In this document: piece by piece, positions 46,335 to 59,340 of the stretch
Position numbering within the stretch: position 1 is the first letter of the stretch
How the letters are laid out: every line of letters begins with the position of its first letter
Origin: Chlorophyllum brunneum
Taxonomy: Eukaryota; Basidiomycota; Agaricomycetes; Agaricales; Agaricaceae
Length of the DNA: 64,000 nt
NCBI GenBank assembly: GCA_963576785.1
Contig: OY756143.1
Location: 248,001-312,000 of the forward strand
Direction: 5' to 3'
Notes under the pieces: model-generated
Told to the model about the DNA's origin: nothing
The model's database searches: none
Seen by the model: the letters and a program-made list of their open reading frames with translations, nothing else
Program-made: the position numbers and the translations under genes

Positions 46335-47490
46335 AGAAGCCTTCAGAGCCTACTTCCGGTGCTCGTTAATGCCGTGAGCGCTCAGCCCCTGCAACTGCAT
46401 CTGAAAGTCCCCTAGATGTTTTCTGGGCGGGTTTTCCTGCAGATCTGCAACCACAGCAAGAAGCCTGTGTTGGTACGGCGCAAAACGACATCAAGGTCGG
46501 CATGGTCGTCCTTCGTAGAAATGGATAACTGGCTCGAAACTCTGGTCGCTAACGGACTGCTACGGGCCATCGCATGATATGGGCTTATACTATCGACATT
46601 ATGATCTTTCGGGCCGTGTCAACACCTTTAGGTTGCGCGAACGTTGTCACTATGAGAACTACTGTACATCCAACCCTGACATATGCCCTGCGATCAGCAA
46701 CATCTATACTTCTGCCGGAGTTGCCGGTGAGAATTGACCATAGTTGCAATACTACAAAGTTGACAGAATCAAAGGCTAGAACCACGACCATTCTCCAGTG
46801 TTCAACGTTCAACATTCGCGGCTGGTTCGTGATCCCCATTCACCCGTCCGTACCCCAAAGGTTATCATTATTTTCAGATTGAACATAGTCGACCCCAAAT
46901 CCCAGCGCGAAGTACACATAATCTGTGTCTCATTCAACGCCGTTGAGCAGTATTGCGACATTGTCACAAAGAGGTACGACTTCGAAAGCCTGACACTATC
47001 AGGCCCCAAGCCTTACGCAGCGTCCAGCGGAGTTAATGCGGTTGGAATGAAAGGAAGAAGTGTCTTTTGCTACCCCGCGAAATGGCTAGATCTTTTCTAG
47101 AAATAGAAGAGGAACTACAAAAAGCCAACGGGGATGCTGGGTGTTCTGGATTCACAGTTCTCGTAGTCGAAACTCACCATGGTTGTCTTCACCAGAACAA
47201 CCCCGCTGTCGCTCTTTTTCTTGGCATTTATCACACTTCCTCCGGTTCTATTGACACAAGCAAGTCCAATCGTAAGTCATACTCTGCTCTTCCCAGTGCA
47301 CCGAGAGGTCATGAAAGTTAACCACTGGCCTATGTAGTCTGAAACTGGTAAAGTTCCTGATCTCCCCGACTTTACAGCCAGTCATCTCATTCTGGGGTGC
47401 TCAGCTCCTAGGTCGCCTTCGGCGGAAAGTCAAAACGAAGCTCGCCAGGCACTTCCACTTCCAGTTTCTGTAAGCATCCCTACCGCGGCC
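46335..47490. repeat. Unrecognised dispersed repeat, copy 2
   Basis: Direct-orientation relative of 37115-38690, shorter and diverged, sharing the anchors given there. Both copies end just after GCTCCTAGGTCGCCTTCGGC and a TTCTGTAA-type sequence. Confidence 0.6.
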
Positions 47491-48166
47491 CCTGACTGTT
47501 GCGAACGTTGTGGCAAAGGAACAAAAAACTAACTACAATTGGTCAGCTCTCTGGATTCACCTTTATCCCCGCACTGGAACAAGACGCCGGAATTATCCCA
47601 CCGGCCGACGACGGCTGGTATGTGAATTTATAACAATTCCAGAAGACACTGACCCATCCAAAGAATAGAGAAATATATACCCTTTTCCTGTTGATCCTTG
47701 AGAGCTTGGGGGTTTGTGATCGTAAAGTTGAACTCTCATCTGGACATAATAACTGTCTTCTTCGATACTGCAAAATATATATACCGGGTTGCGGAACAAA
47801 TAAAAGGAATGGAGGTGACAACTTGGAAGGGATGAAAGAACACTGCGGACAGCTCCTCTTAATTCGTCGCATTCGCTTCAGTGATGAATGAGATCGTATC
47901 AACGTCGCACAAGGCCCAACCCAAGCGAATCTTCATGCAGAATCGCCCAAAATACGAACCAACTACTATTAAAAAAAGAGTCAAGGTAAATCGTGTACAT
48001 ACAAAAAAATCTAAATTAAAAAAATGTCATACTAGAGCGCTGTATGAAACTGCAAGTCAAAAATATGTACGTCTAAACGAAATTGTACTTATGCAAAACT
48101 TTGATTGATAACGGTGTTGCCAAATGGGTGGGAAAGAAACAATTGTCCGAGATGAATCAATGATGA
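47491..48166. other. 3' flank of the TBC gene
   Basis: AT-rich DNA with no supported gene. An A-rich stretch around 47970-48030 could hold transcription-end signals of neighbouring genes. Confidence 0.35.
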
Positions 48167-51100
48167 TTATTGTAGCATGAGTTGCGAAAGGGTATTAACG
48201 TGTTTGTTCCTCTTCGCGGCAATATCAGCATGCACAAGCACTGGTCGGAGTTCTTCCTCAACCTACACAAACATAACGATCAAAATTCGATTACATGCAC
48301 CACAAAGGAAATAAGACGTACCTGAAGAAGTTTATCTGCTTCCCACATCCTCGTTGGTAGGTTTTCAAGTGCGACATAAACAGCAGGTATCGATTCGCAA
48401 GAAAGTAGTTCTTGTTCGTTTCTTCGTAATATACCCAGTGCTATGCGGAATAGGACGTCAAGCCCGTCGACGAGAAACACGTCCCAGACTCTGAACAAAG
48501 TCTACATATAGATATTATGAGCTTTCAACACTATCACCAAGACAGAACCAGAAAACGCACCTCAACAGGTAAACAGTCAGTAAACAATGATAAAAACCAA
48601 GAGAAACAGATAGCCCCAAGGTCGATCTCGAGTTCCGTCAAGTGCGCATGAAGTTTTGGGAGATGTTCCGCGATATAGTCTAACAACACAAGCGGGCAAG
48701 CACGCGAGGGCAATAACGAAGGGGAGAAGAAATGTTCAGGTAATATCTTCTCTACAATCGCCGCAAGCATCCAAAATGCGTCTTCTTCATCTGCATGTAC
48801 CAAAAGAATTGTTGACGTGATGAGGTTCATGCCTTGACAATAACCCACAGCTGGATTACGTCTACCAAATACCTGTCAGTCCCATCGTGTTGCGAATCCT
48901 GGATGTTAATCAGAAACCCTCACCGACTATATGCAACCAACACCCTCCTCAACTTATCCACACCCGCTCCATCTCCTCCAAAGAAAACATTCAAAGGCAT
49001 AGTCCTCCCCACATCTTTCTCAATCTCAGCAACAACACTCCCGGGCCCTTCCTTCTCCCCCATCTTCGTCGCTAACAAATCTCTAAACAATCCCGGCTCT
49101 TTAAGTTCTAAAGCCCCACTACATTCCATCCACACCTTTGATCTAAAACAAAGTGGGATCCCATTCCGCACTAATCTATCAAACTCTCGACGCTCATATG
49201 AGTGACCGAGCTGTGCGAAATTGATAAGACCTTCGGTATGTCCCAATTCATCAGCATCATCATCTTCTAGAGTGTCACTACCGAGTCCGAGTCCGATACT
49301 GAGTCCGAGTATTGTGTTTGCTGCACCGGTAGGTTGAGTGGAGGAAGGTTTGTTACTGGAAACTTTGATACGTGAACGTTGTTTGACGAATGCGTTCCAC
49401 TCTTTCTGTTGCGCAGCCTGTTGTTGGTCGTGTATCTCGGTGAGTTGGTCAAGGAGTTTACGAATGGTATTGGCGCATGCGTGTCGTGGCGTATCGTCAT
49501 TAACAGACAATATGGATGTAGCAAGTGACGTTGATCCCGTCCCCACCACAGCGCTACTACTCGAAGTCGTCGCGGTAGTCGCACCGGAAGAAACCACGAC
49601 GGAATTCCTTTGCCTACTTTTCGAAGAAGAACGTGACTTGGCGCTCAACGACTGCGCATCCGCAGATGACCGGAACGTATCTTCCATATCTCCTCTCCCC
49701 CGTTCACCACTCCCAACACTCTTAACATCCACCTCCACATCACATAAACACTTCCCCTTCACAATCTCAATATTTTCCCTACCCCTCCCTCTCCCACTTC
49801 CAGCACCTATACTCACAGAATCCTCATCCTCAGGCCAACTATTATCTTCCTCCCTGTCAGCAATCTTAACGCCAGTCAAACACGCGGGCGCGCTATTCCC
49901 ACATTCCCTCGCACGTATCAATAACAACACGTCGTACAACGCGACATCATACATAAACCCATACCGATCTGTCAACGTAGCCCTCCCACTAGTTTCGGTA
50001 TCCCCGCTGTGGATTGAGAATCGTGAAGCGGATTGGGGGTGAGGTGGAGGAGATACGGGTAATGGGAGACTGAATCGAAAGTCGCGAGAAGTGAGGGATG
50101 TGAGTGTGTAAGGACGTGAGAGATAGTGAGTTGGTGGTTTCGAGGTGGCAGGGATGATGGATTCGAGAGGGACTGATGCGAGTTTAGGTTTGGATTGCGC
50201 AGGGGCTGACTGATTCGAGGTGTTCGTTGTAGTAAGTGATGACTGCATGGTCGAGGGGGTGGGTTGTTTGGATGATGGAGGGACGGAGGGTTTACGTTGC
50301 TGTTGCTGACGACCAAAGGTACTGAAAAGTGGTGACGCGAAGGGACGTGTGACATTCGAATTTCTACCCTTTGGTTTCTTCGGTCTATCGCCCAGATTCA
50401 AAGCACGATTTAAAGACATAGTCGCATCGGCTCCAGAAGTCGGACTCAAAGTGACCACAGGACGTTCGGCGGGGTTCTCATCCTTCTTCATCGTCACAGT
50501 AGCCTCCTTCCTATCCTTGAGCGGTTTCTCCCGGAAATCAATACCTTCATCACGAGCATTTCTGATCAACTCCAGAGCAAGTGTTGCGATAAGTGGTTTA
50601 GTCTCACGACCTTGGTCCGTGAGGATACTGCTCGGGTCGTTGGTCATAACACGCGTCGCATGTGCAATAGCACGAAGTGTTGCACCCTGTATCACCACTA
50701 TTGGCAGATCAGCTGATGAGGCCGCCTCTGATGATACCGTCTGGGCTTTAGTCGAAGGGTCTAATATCATAGTCAGGGTAGGAGCGGCAAGGGTCGGTGC
50801 AAAGGAGTGCTGAATAGGTGATGAGACAACTGAGGGATTGACAGAAGACACGACAGAAGGAGCAACAGAAGGAGGAGTCGATTGTGTGGATCGGGCGTAG
50901 TCGGGAATTATTTGTGGAGGAAGGGGATTATCGACCGCGATACGCTGTTTGGAGGAAGTATTTGGTACAGGGTTGAGGATCGAGATGCCTAGGGTGCCGA
51001 AGACGCTCTTTGCAGTCTTTCTTCGACCTGGTGTTCTTCCAGGGAGGGTGTTTTCGCTGGATGACGAGCCTGGGGAGGTCACGGTCGCTTGTGGATCCTG

Positions 51101-52225
51101 AGGGCGAAGTGTCCTAGGTTTACCCCACCATGTCCCCATCCAATCTCCTAATGAGGCGCGATCCTGTCGCTGCTTGGAATCTAGTAGAGGTGGTGGTGGT
51201 GGTGGAGACGGAGTTTTGGCTTCATCAAGGGAAGGTGTTGAACCGCTTGTTGTCTCAGGAGTTGGAGTGTCGTTCACAGGAGTAGTGGATTGGTCCGGTG
51301 AAGAGTCAGCTGGGTGATCGAGTTGGAATGTTGTTTCCTCCTGCATAGGCGTCATAGGCTTCGGTATGCTGCGGGAGAGGGGGACTTCGTCGGCAATAGC
51401 CTCGCTTAGTGAATCTATCAATGACTGAACAGGGTCAGTCAGCGGATAACTGTGAAAGAAATGAAGACTCACCATCGCACTTTGCTTTCTCTGGACTTGG
51501 TGCACGTCTTCGTCGTCGTCAGTGAATATTGACTGGATCACACGACGTGCAACATCGCGGTCTGAAGATGGAAGCTCTAGGAGGAGCTCTTCTGCTCGCT
51601 GCCTCCGTGCCGCTTCCTTCTCCTTGACCACTCGTCTGTGCTCCTCCAACTCCTGTCGTGCATATGTTAGGCCATGGTGTGCCGAGGACAGAATGCGCAG
51701 GGCGGTGAAATACGGATGGTGGATAACATCGCCAGGAGACTCCATAGCTGTGAGCTTGGAGATAGCACCTTCGATGGCATCGTCGGAGCAGTCATGCCAC
51801 TGGGTGGTTAGAACATGACTGGTAACGAATGGACTGTATTGGTCCGAGTCGAAGACTTCGGTTATCACAAATGCTGGATCATGCGACTTTGGTGGAACAG
51901 CGTGGTCTTTGGACGACCCAACCACAAATGACGGAGCTGACTGGTTTTGTTGTTGCGTATCCCATAACGACGCTATCGAGTGTTTGTCCCGTGCTCGAAT
52001 GTCTAAATATTTTTTCTTGTTGAGTTTACCATATCCTCGAACGCTCCCATCCCAATTTGGCGCATCGGTAGTGTCCTGTTCGAGTTGTGCTTTAAGGGTG
52101 AAATAGTTGGTGGCTGCTTGGGAGTCGCTTCGCGGAGGCTCTCGACTCTTACGGCCGCGCGAGGGTAGTTCTTCGGGTGACAGTGGATGTGAGTGGGCTG
52201 GGGTTGTGAGATGCGAGGATGCCAT
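48167..52225 (-). CDS. TBC-domain Rab GTPase-activating protein
   Basis: Exons 52225-48924, 48861-48561, 48501-48322 and 48262-48167 join in phase to 1292 residues. The C-terminal TBC domain starts at FDRLVRNGIPLCFRSKVWME. It has the arginine finger in IEKDVGRTMP (IxxDxxR) and the glutamine finger in VGYCQGMNL (YxQG), then FLSLFTDCLPVE and TLFRVWDVFLVDG, the usual order. It should accelerate GTP hydrolysis by a Rab GTPase in vesicle traffic; which Rab cannot be told. The ~1000 residues before it are mostly disordered and Ser/Pro-rich, with a helical E/R-rich segment (EEHRRVVKEKEAARRQRAEE). An in-frame 48-nt intron may exist at about 51424-51475. It is divergent from COA6. Confidence 0.88.
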
Positions 52226-52604
52226 GTTAGTTGGAGGTATTAGACTGTGCACCCAAAGCCCATAGTACAGCCAGCGACCTTGCACCTCGAGGTCGGTGCA
52301 CGTCCAGGGTAGAGACAGAGCAGATAACAGAACTTAATACCTGACTAAGTATTTGTTTGGCAGGTGGTTTACCACGTCATGGTCAACAGAGAATTCCAGC
52401 GGATATCCGCGATACAAAAATTCAGAACACAAAACCCTTGGGCACGAACATATTTATACAGGATTAACGGAATTATTCCGGAGCCGTGGTCGGTGTTCAC
52501 GAGCAGATATATGAACACAGGAACCTGGCTGATGGGAAACATCACGTGCACAGCATTCCAGTCCTCGGAAGTCGGGACAGAACGCTCCCGCACTACCGTC
52601 TATC
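52226..52604. promoter_or_regulatory. Shared divergent promoter, TBC gene and COA6
   Basis: 379 bp separate the two opposing ATGs (52225 minus, 52605 plus), so both promoters must lie here or overlap the leaders. A TATTTATAC-like element is near 52449. Co-regulation is only an inference. Confidence 0.5.
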
Positions 52605-52952
52605 ATGGGTTGGTTTTCTCGTAAAACGGACGAACAGTCCGAGCCATCAAGGCAGAACCGCCAGAACTGCTGGGAAGGCCGCGATGCATATTTCGAATGC
52701 CTCGACCGAGCCAACGTCGTCAAAGCCGGTGACGAAGGCGGCGCCTGCACAAAAGAAAAGCGGCTATACGAGGACAACTGCGCTAAGAGCTGGGTGCGTC
52801 CGCGTCGCATCACCACATTGTATTGTATAACTACAATTCACTACTGAATCCACATACAGATCGCGTATTTTAACCAACGGCGAATCATTGCCGATGCACA
52901 AAAGGAGCGTCTCGCTCAGGCTCAAGTCCAGGCAGGCAGCGCCAAGCGCTAG
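52605..52952 (+). CDS. COA6: Cytochrome c oxidase assembly factor 6 (COA6-like)
   Basis: Two exons, 52605-52793 and 52860-52952 (intron GTGCGT...ACAG), encode 93 residues. The protein has the paired cysteines of COA6: CWEGRDAYFEC (C-x9-C) and CTKEKRLYEDNC (C-x10-C), followed across the splice by SW|IAYFNQRR, the conserved SWVxYFxxRR end. Family members sit in the mitochondrial intermembrane space and help deliver copper to subunit COX2 of cytochrome c oxidase. The size is normal for the family, and the N-terminus MGWFSRK is short and basic. It is divergent from the TBC gene. Confidence 0.9.
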
Positions 52953-54021
52953 TCCATTTTCGAGGGTGCGTAGTATTGGCCCCGTTTACTACTTTTTAGA
53001 ACAATAAGCCTTATCACGATTATCGAATTACATTTAGACACCATAACCTTGCACTTGGTGAAACCCCCCATTTCAAGGCACTTCCTGCCAAGGGGGAACG
53101 ATCACGTTCTGACTTGTGGTGGGTTTCATCACCTCTTGATTTCATCATCTGTTCCCGCCATGTAGACACGCATTTGCTGTCTTTGTCGAATGGTACCTCT
53201 CGTCTAATTAGCTTAGTTCATGGATCGCCTACATCTATCAATGATGCCGCTACATGAGCACAGGCTTTGCTTTCACTCAACATACGCTCGTCCGTCGCAT
53301 CTTGATGCGATTGATCCTTCCCATTTAAATTTGTTCAGCCAATGTTCGTGCGCCCAATACGTTGTGCATACACAGCACCGCACCCCCCTATGTAGAATCA
53401 TCAGCGGCAAAGCCCAACACTCCCATTCTTACCCTGCCTTCCGCTTAATCGTAGCCCAACATCAACTTCTCGCTGATTTTACTTGGCTCCTTTCTTAGAC
53501 TCTTCAATTTTCTATATCAATTTCTCACCTCAAAATGACCGCATCATATGATGAGACACCCCATTCACCGTGAACTCAATTTCCCACTCCAAGCACTCGG
53601 GGAGTGCTATTACCTCGCCCCTCTCCGTCAGCGCTCCATTCGCGACATACAAACCGTATCGAGACGCTGGAATAGTCACCAAGTTTAGTCTTATTACTTG
53701 TTATCACAACACAGTTACCTCCTCGGAACCGATCGACACAGTTCGAACTTGGTCCTAAGCGTCCGGTTTACGGGTCTAAATTTGTCCGGATTTCCATACG
53801 GGATCATGGTTTCATTCGATCAAACACCGCAAAGTCACAGGAGGGGCTATGATTTGTAGGAGCCTATTCCTTTAGATAAACTGTGGGGACAACTTTCCTC
53901 GCTTTGACAATGACGGTGACAGAAATAGTCACGAACGTTGTCGACATCACCGCCACCCGGATACTCCAAGTATCCCTTCACCCCCTGACCGATCTAAGGG
54001 TCCCGCGTCAGAAGGGATACG
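52953..54021. other. Intergenic
   Basis: No supported gene. An open plus-strand frame at 53220-53498 has an ATG but no recognisable features and is probably chance. Confidence 0.4.
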
Positions 54022-54030
54022 TATATATAA
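54022..54030 (+). promoter_or_regulatory. TATA box of the serine-rich gene
   Basis: TATATATAA lies 112 bp upstream of ATG 54142 and is followed by C/T-rich DNA, a usual fungal core-promoter layout. Confidence 0.5.
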
Positions 54031-54141
54031 TAACCTGCGCTACCTCGCCTTGGCTCTGATTATCCCGAGCTTCTCCCCCCATTCCATTACTAGGTGGACT
54101 AGTCCGTTCAAACCATACCTCCTCGTCCCTTTCTGCCTGTC

Positions 54142-55561
54142 ATGCACCATACACACACACCCGGCTACTCCGATTTCTTTACTTCGGGCTTTCGATCTTT
54201 CTCAAAGCGACTGGCGATGGAAGACTGTAACAGGAGGCAGCCATCACATCAACCCATTCCTCTATCCTTTGACAGCGTATCGTCCGATTCAGAATCCGAG
54301 ATGGAAAGTACAAAACGGAGAATACGGCGCACCTCAGTTTTCTCATCCGCTCCATTCAAATCTTCACCTCCCGGCGCAAATATGAGAAGTCACAGTTATA
54401 CAACAAGACCTCGGAAACAACAACATCGTTGCTCATCGTTGATATCAATCACCAACCATCTCTTTGGCGTCCGAAAACCCCGGATGACTACCCGTCGTGA
54501 CATACCGAGTGATGAATCTGGATGGGTCTCGTCTACTTCCAGTGATTGCTCCTTTGAAGAACCTGTCGACTTTATGGACCTATCGACTTGGCCTGAGTGT
54601 CCAAATGGCGGGTATGTGTCTTGCCATTGCCGAAAATGTCATATCTCATGTTCCTTTTTTTACCCCCCATTGATATCATTCCGTTGTCTTCGTGATCATA
54701 TGGATAACCGCATATGTTATACGGTACCTATACACCAGGCTCGAGCACCATCCCCGCGCAGTTAACGTGCCTCAACCAGAGTCGGAACTTTTGGACCCAT
54801 TTTCGTCCTCTCCTGATTCGAAATCTTTCTTTGTTGATGTTGATATCTCGTCGCCTTCCTCCCGAGGTGATATCATGTCAGTTCGCAATACCGACTCCAT
54901 GTCATCCGGCGCCCGATCCCGTAGGTTCTCGCTCTCGTCGATCTCATCTACGTCTGGATCGTCGTTCTTCTCGTCGTCTTCGAAGAGGTACTCTGGTCAC
55001 TCGAGCTCAGTCTTGAGTATCACGTCGTCCTCAAACACTCCACCTCCCGATACTTCATTTTTACATCTTCCGCTCCCAAAGGCCAGGAAGATGACTTCTG
55101 TGGCGAAGAGACCTGCGTCCATTCACGTTATCCCTAACTCGGCTTCTTCCTCGCCTGCGATTGCGACTAGTACTGCACATATTCGTTCACATTCTCGTTC
55201 ACATACGCTGCCATTCTCTCAAGCTCAGACCCGATCACGGGTTCGATCATTCTTCCCTTCCAAATCCCGGCCCATCTCAGCTGCGATACCCGAGAATGAC
55301 AACGATGACATTAACAACGCGCCAAGGTTCACTACTACTATTCCTGATTACATGGGCTCTGATGGCCGTACTTCCGTTCTTAATCGAGCTTCTCAGGGGG
55401 GCGAATGTGATGATGAGGTTAGGCCGGAGATAGCTGGTGAAGAAGCACCTGTGTCTGCATCAGATGCCAGGTATTTTTTCGAGATGGCAGATGATGTACC
55501 AAGTCGAGTGGATTGGAGGGAGTTCTGTATTGAGGTATTGGGTGGGCACTCGGATGCTTGA
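54142..55561 (+). CDS. Serine-rich hypothetical protein
   Basis: Two exons, 54142-54611 and 54739-55561, joined across GTATGT...CACCAG in phase, encode about 430 residues. An internal ATG at 54217 is an alternative start. The protein is very rich in Ser, with long tracts (RRFSLSSISSTSGSSFFSSS) and basic RS-like stretches (IRSHSRSHTLPFSQAQTRSR). It ends in a more ordered, acidic tail (ARYFFEMADDVPSRVDWREF) that may be the conserved part. No domain is recognised. Likely disordered and phosphorylated, but function is unknown. Confidence 0.6.
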
Positions 55562-57767
55562 ACTCGACCGCCGTTTAGCCAAGTTGGGTGATGGCGGTAA
55601 CTTTGTCTTTGGTTTTTTCATCAATTTCGACTTGACGCAAATCATGATGCTGGGGTATCTGCGCCAACGCTAGCCATCGCTGGCGTGATAGCCTAGCTCC
55701 CGAATCGGAGCCGGGAATCGGCCAGAAGCCCGGTTTTCGACCATTTGATCTTCATCTCTTTTTTCACCTTTATATACCTCGACAAATTCCACAACGAGCT
55801 TCTATTCCATGCGGTTTCATGATTCCATCATATATGGATACACTACACTTCATCTAACCTCATTTTCGGCCCGATTATCAAATTCCCCTATCCATCCTGG
55901 CTATGCATCCATCATCTGCATCAACAATCATTATCATCAGCGTTTCAATTATTTCATAGCAGTCTTCTTGATTTCCGACAAGCCGGCTTTTGTACTAAAC
56001 GTACGTATTTATAAACTTTGACTCCCTACTTATACATTATATCCTGATTATCGGAACTGGCTTCTCGGGTTATTTTAACTGTTTTTTTTTGGGCCTGTAT
56101 GTAGATGTAATAAGTATGTAGTTGTACGAATTGGTGAGGAATGATGACCCTTGTTGTATGTATGATGACCCTGCACATGGAGCCCTTGTAGTCATTTGAT
56201 TGTATCCCTCGTCAACCGCAGCTGTGAGCCATGGAGTCGTTGACATGGGCCCTGGGCCTGAAATGTTGAGCAGTTGTCTCAGATACAAAGAGCGAACTAC
56301 GCACGTTCTTCCCTGTTCCCTCTCTTTCCGCTAGCTAAACTCCACGGCTCCAAGGTTTTTCCAAAACCCCGATTAGTTCGCCCTATTCATTGATTTATGA
56401 GCAAGGTTAACTTGACAGTTTCACCTATACTTCAATCACACAGGAGTGATAGAGAACCGGGAGGTAGGCGGATTTATTTCTATCCTCTCCCCATTCGTTC
56501 TACGCCAAGAAGATGGTGGTAGATATTTATATGCGGCGACTCGTGGAGGGCTATGATCATGATAAGATCTACGTCCCTAGTTTTTGTTTTCGCCATGAGT
56601 CAACTTATCAAACCCTATTTATGTACACAAGCACTAGTATTATTGCACGTTCGAACCCCGAATCAAGCAGATGCAGGGGTCAACAGGGGTCAACAAATTG
56701 ATTCAACTCTGTTGGACCCTGAGGTCGAGACACTCGGATCTTCAGTAGCTCTCGGACTCATGGAATAACCAACCAATCTCCGGGAGAGCTTTGGGGTGGG
56801 AAAACCACAGAGTCTAGGGCCTTTGGTATGGACTTCGAGACGTGTTTTTTTGGAATAGAGATCGCGATGCGCTAACATCTGTTCAAAGCTATACCTTGGG
56901 CTATAATATGATAATTTCCAATACCCCATCAACAAAGCACATTCCCATCACCCCAAATGCTCACCTTTCAGCCTTACTTAAAAGGAGCGAGGACTCCGCA
57001 AAGGTCGCGCGACACATGTAGTTTGTTCGTGTAACAGTCCTTCAGAAGCGCTATCCTGATGTCTCTGACACGTCCACCACAGAGGTGGTATTATTCTGCG
57101 AAGGAAGAACAGCTCTGAGGAACGGGCGTGAGGCTACACCAACATTGTGGTTAACAGATATATGTATGTATGTCACTGCGATGTTTGCACATGGTGTCAC
57201 CTGTGATGCTATTCCTCAAACCGAAACCAATCTATACTGTTGTTCAAAGAGTGCGCAACAGTGCACAACGAACTTTCTTCCAGTTACGTTTCGGTCTCGA
57301 ATGGTGCGGTTGGAGTAGCTCTTTAATTCGAACCAGGTCACCGTGATATCCAAGTTGGCGGAATGAATCACGTCAAGACGAGGTGCCAAATGATATGAGC
57401 AAGATGGTAAAGCGGTGGGATGGAAACATTTCCAATGCGATAGCTTGGGTAGGACATTGTGCGATGCCTTATGCGTAAGGAGTCTGGTATTTTTCGACAC
57501 GGCGGTTTTCCGTGGAGCACCCATGATAGCTTCCCGCGAAACAGGATCCTGACTCCTCCCTCCCCCACGAGGACCTGCTGGAGTGAACCGCTCGCTAAGC
57601 CCGTTCCGCATTCATCGACTGCCACTGGACAAACCAGATCGCCAAAGAAACTGCCAATGACTCTAAGGATGATGCAAAGTAGAGGATGTGGCGGTGGCGG
57701 GGGTCGTAAAAGTTGTTCTGGTAGGGGTAAGAAAGGTTCTTTGGTATCTTTCTATTGTGGAAATTGT
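55562..57767. other. Long intergenic stretch
   Basis: No supported gene over 2.2 kb. Several short frames occur on both strands without ATG, domain or splice continuity. A small inverted repeat, CGCTAGCCATCGCTGGCG, at about 55667-55685 could form a hairpin after the serine-rich gene. Confidence 0.35.
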
Positions 57768-59102
57768 TCAATGGGAAGTAATGGTTGACAGCACCACTGA
57801 AGCTTCGTTGCTAACTCGGATATTGGTCTCAACGTCTCGTACCTGGCGATCCAAGCCAACCTGCACAACGATTAATATCGGTGCCACAGTCTGCCTATGG
57901 TCTGAGCTGATGCAATATTATAATTTGGAAATGGGGGCTACCAACCGCAATCTGGACCAATGACGCTTCAAAGATAAACGGTACAACTTTGAACTTGATG
58001 GAAAATGAACAAAATGTCGAGTTTAGGCAATCAAACACTCACTGTGACGAGCACCTGGTCTACGATAACGTACAAGGAATATATAGCTCCAGATTCAATA
58101 CTAGTAACGGTGTCAGTTGGGATGCGGGGTATATTTACGGATGTACGTACATAATTGTCATGACAGAATAATATCTGCGAGCTAAAGCGAATCCGAGTGT
58201 TTTACGCACCTCACGTGCCATCCACCAGATACGGGAGGCTCAAAAAGTAAGTCGTGTAAGTATTTTGATCTCGAGGTGATCGACGGGCCTGTATTACCTG
58301 TGAGGGCAGTGACCACGACGTTGAGGCACAGAGTCAGCCACAGATAAATATATTTTGGCAAGGCAGTCTTTTCAAAAGGACCCGAGAGGAACACGATTCC
58401 GAAGACTGAGGCATAATCAGGTGATTAGTCCAACAACCGGAACGCGAGGAGGATGGGAGACATACTACTAGTCGCCACAAGGAAGACGCTCGGGAAAATA
58501 ATGATCGTTATTGATTGTGACCAGACAGAATAGCACCGATATATCTAGAATAATGTGGTTTGTGACAGTCTAAGTAAGACTCGCACAGAACTGCTTACTA
58601 GAAGTGCGTCTGCTATCACACTAGTCTCGTTACTTCAAAATTCCATTTACACGAGACAAATAACTCACTTATTTACGAGATAGAAGATAAGTTTTGACCG
58701 GGCGATAGACGTTGGCACTGGTATTTCGTGAATGAGGAAATTGAAAAGAATATGCATGCTCATGGAAGCACTCGCGGTTGAGAGAGCAAACATGGCAGCG
58801 GCGGATCCAAAAAGGAGCCGTCTTGTGATCCCTTCGCCCCTTCTCAGTAGAAGAAATGTCGCAACTGAAAAGAGTATGATGTTGATCCCTGCCTCTCAGT
58901 CAACCCCGTGAAAATCCAACAAAGTGTGAACCCCTGACGCACCGTACAGAAAAATCGCCAGCTGAGGCAGAAGATAATCAGTCCGTCATCCCCTCGTAAT
59001 TCGAAGAAGGACTTGCCATATATCCAGCAACAGAGTGACGAAAAGGTATTCCAAACTGTGGTGATATGGCGGATGGATTGTGGACGCGTTGTGTCCAATC
59101 AT
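57768..59102 (-). CDS. Seven-helix membrane protein of an agaricomycete family
   Basis: Exon pieces joined by short introns match the standard layout of a multi-pass membrane protein family abundant in mushrooms. In order: LAIFLYG/INIILFSVATFLLLRR, SAAAMFALSTASASMSMHILF, VIADALL/IYRCYSVWSQSITIIIFPSV, WLTLCLNVVVTALT/SRIWWMAREVRK, TSIESGAIYSLYVIVDQVLVT and QTVAPILIVVQVGLDRQV. The stop is at 57768-57770. One intron appears to be GC-AG with the typical GCAAGT donor (59016). The 5' end is uncertain; ATG 59102 is a candidate. Members are often called GPCR-like, but no ligand or function is established from sequence. Confidence 0.7.
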
Positions 59103-59340
59103 CAGTACAAGTCGAGTTCCGTGTCATCGGTAAGTGTTTGAGATTGAGACGAGTTAAACCGGCGGGGACAAGAGAACAGAGAATGGGGGTCAGAGAACAT
59201 GGGACAAGCTACAGGACCGCGCCATCGAGAGAAAATATTTATGAGAAGCCAGGCATTCGGATCGAGAGGTCGGGCTTGCCCGAATGTCTGAATGTTTAGT
59301 TTAGCCAACATTGTCTTACTATAATCGGCAAGGTCCGGTT

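Noticed and set aside
49338..50042. Plus-strand 234-codon frame
   Set aside because: It lies inside the TBC gene's long minus-strand exon, is Ser/Leu-rich in the way expected of an antisense shadow, and has no family features.
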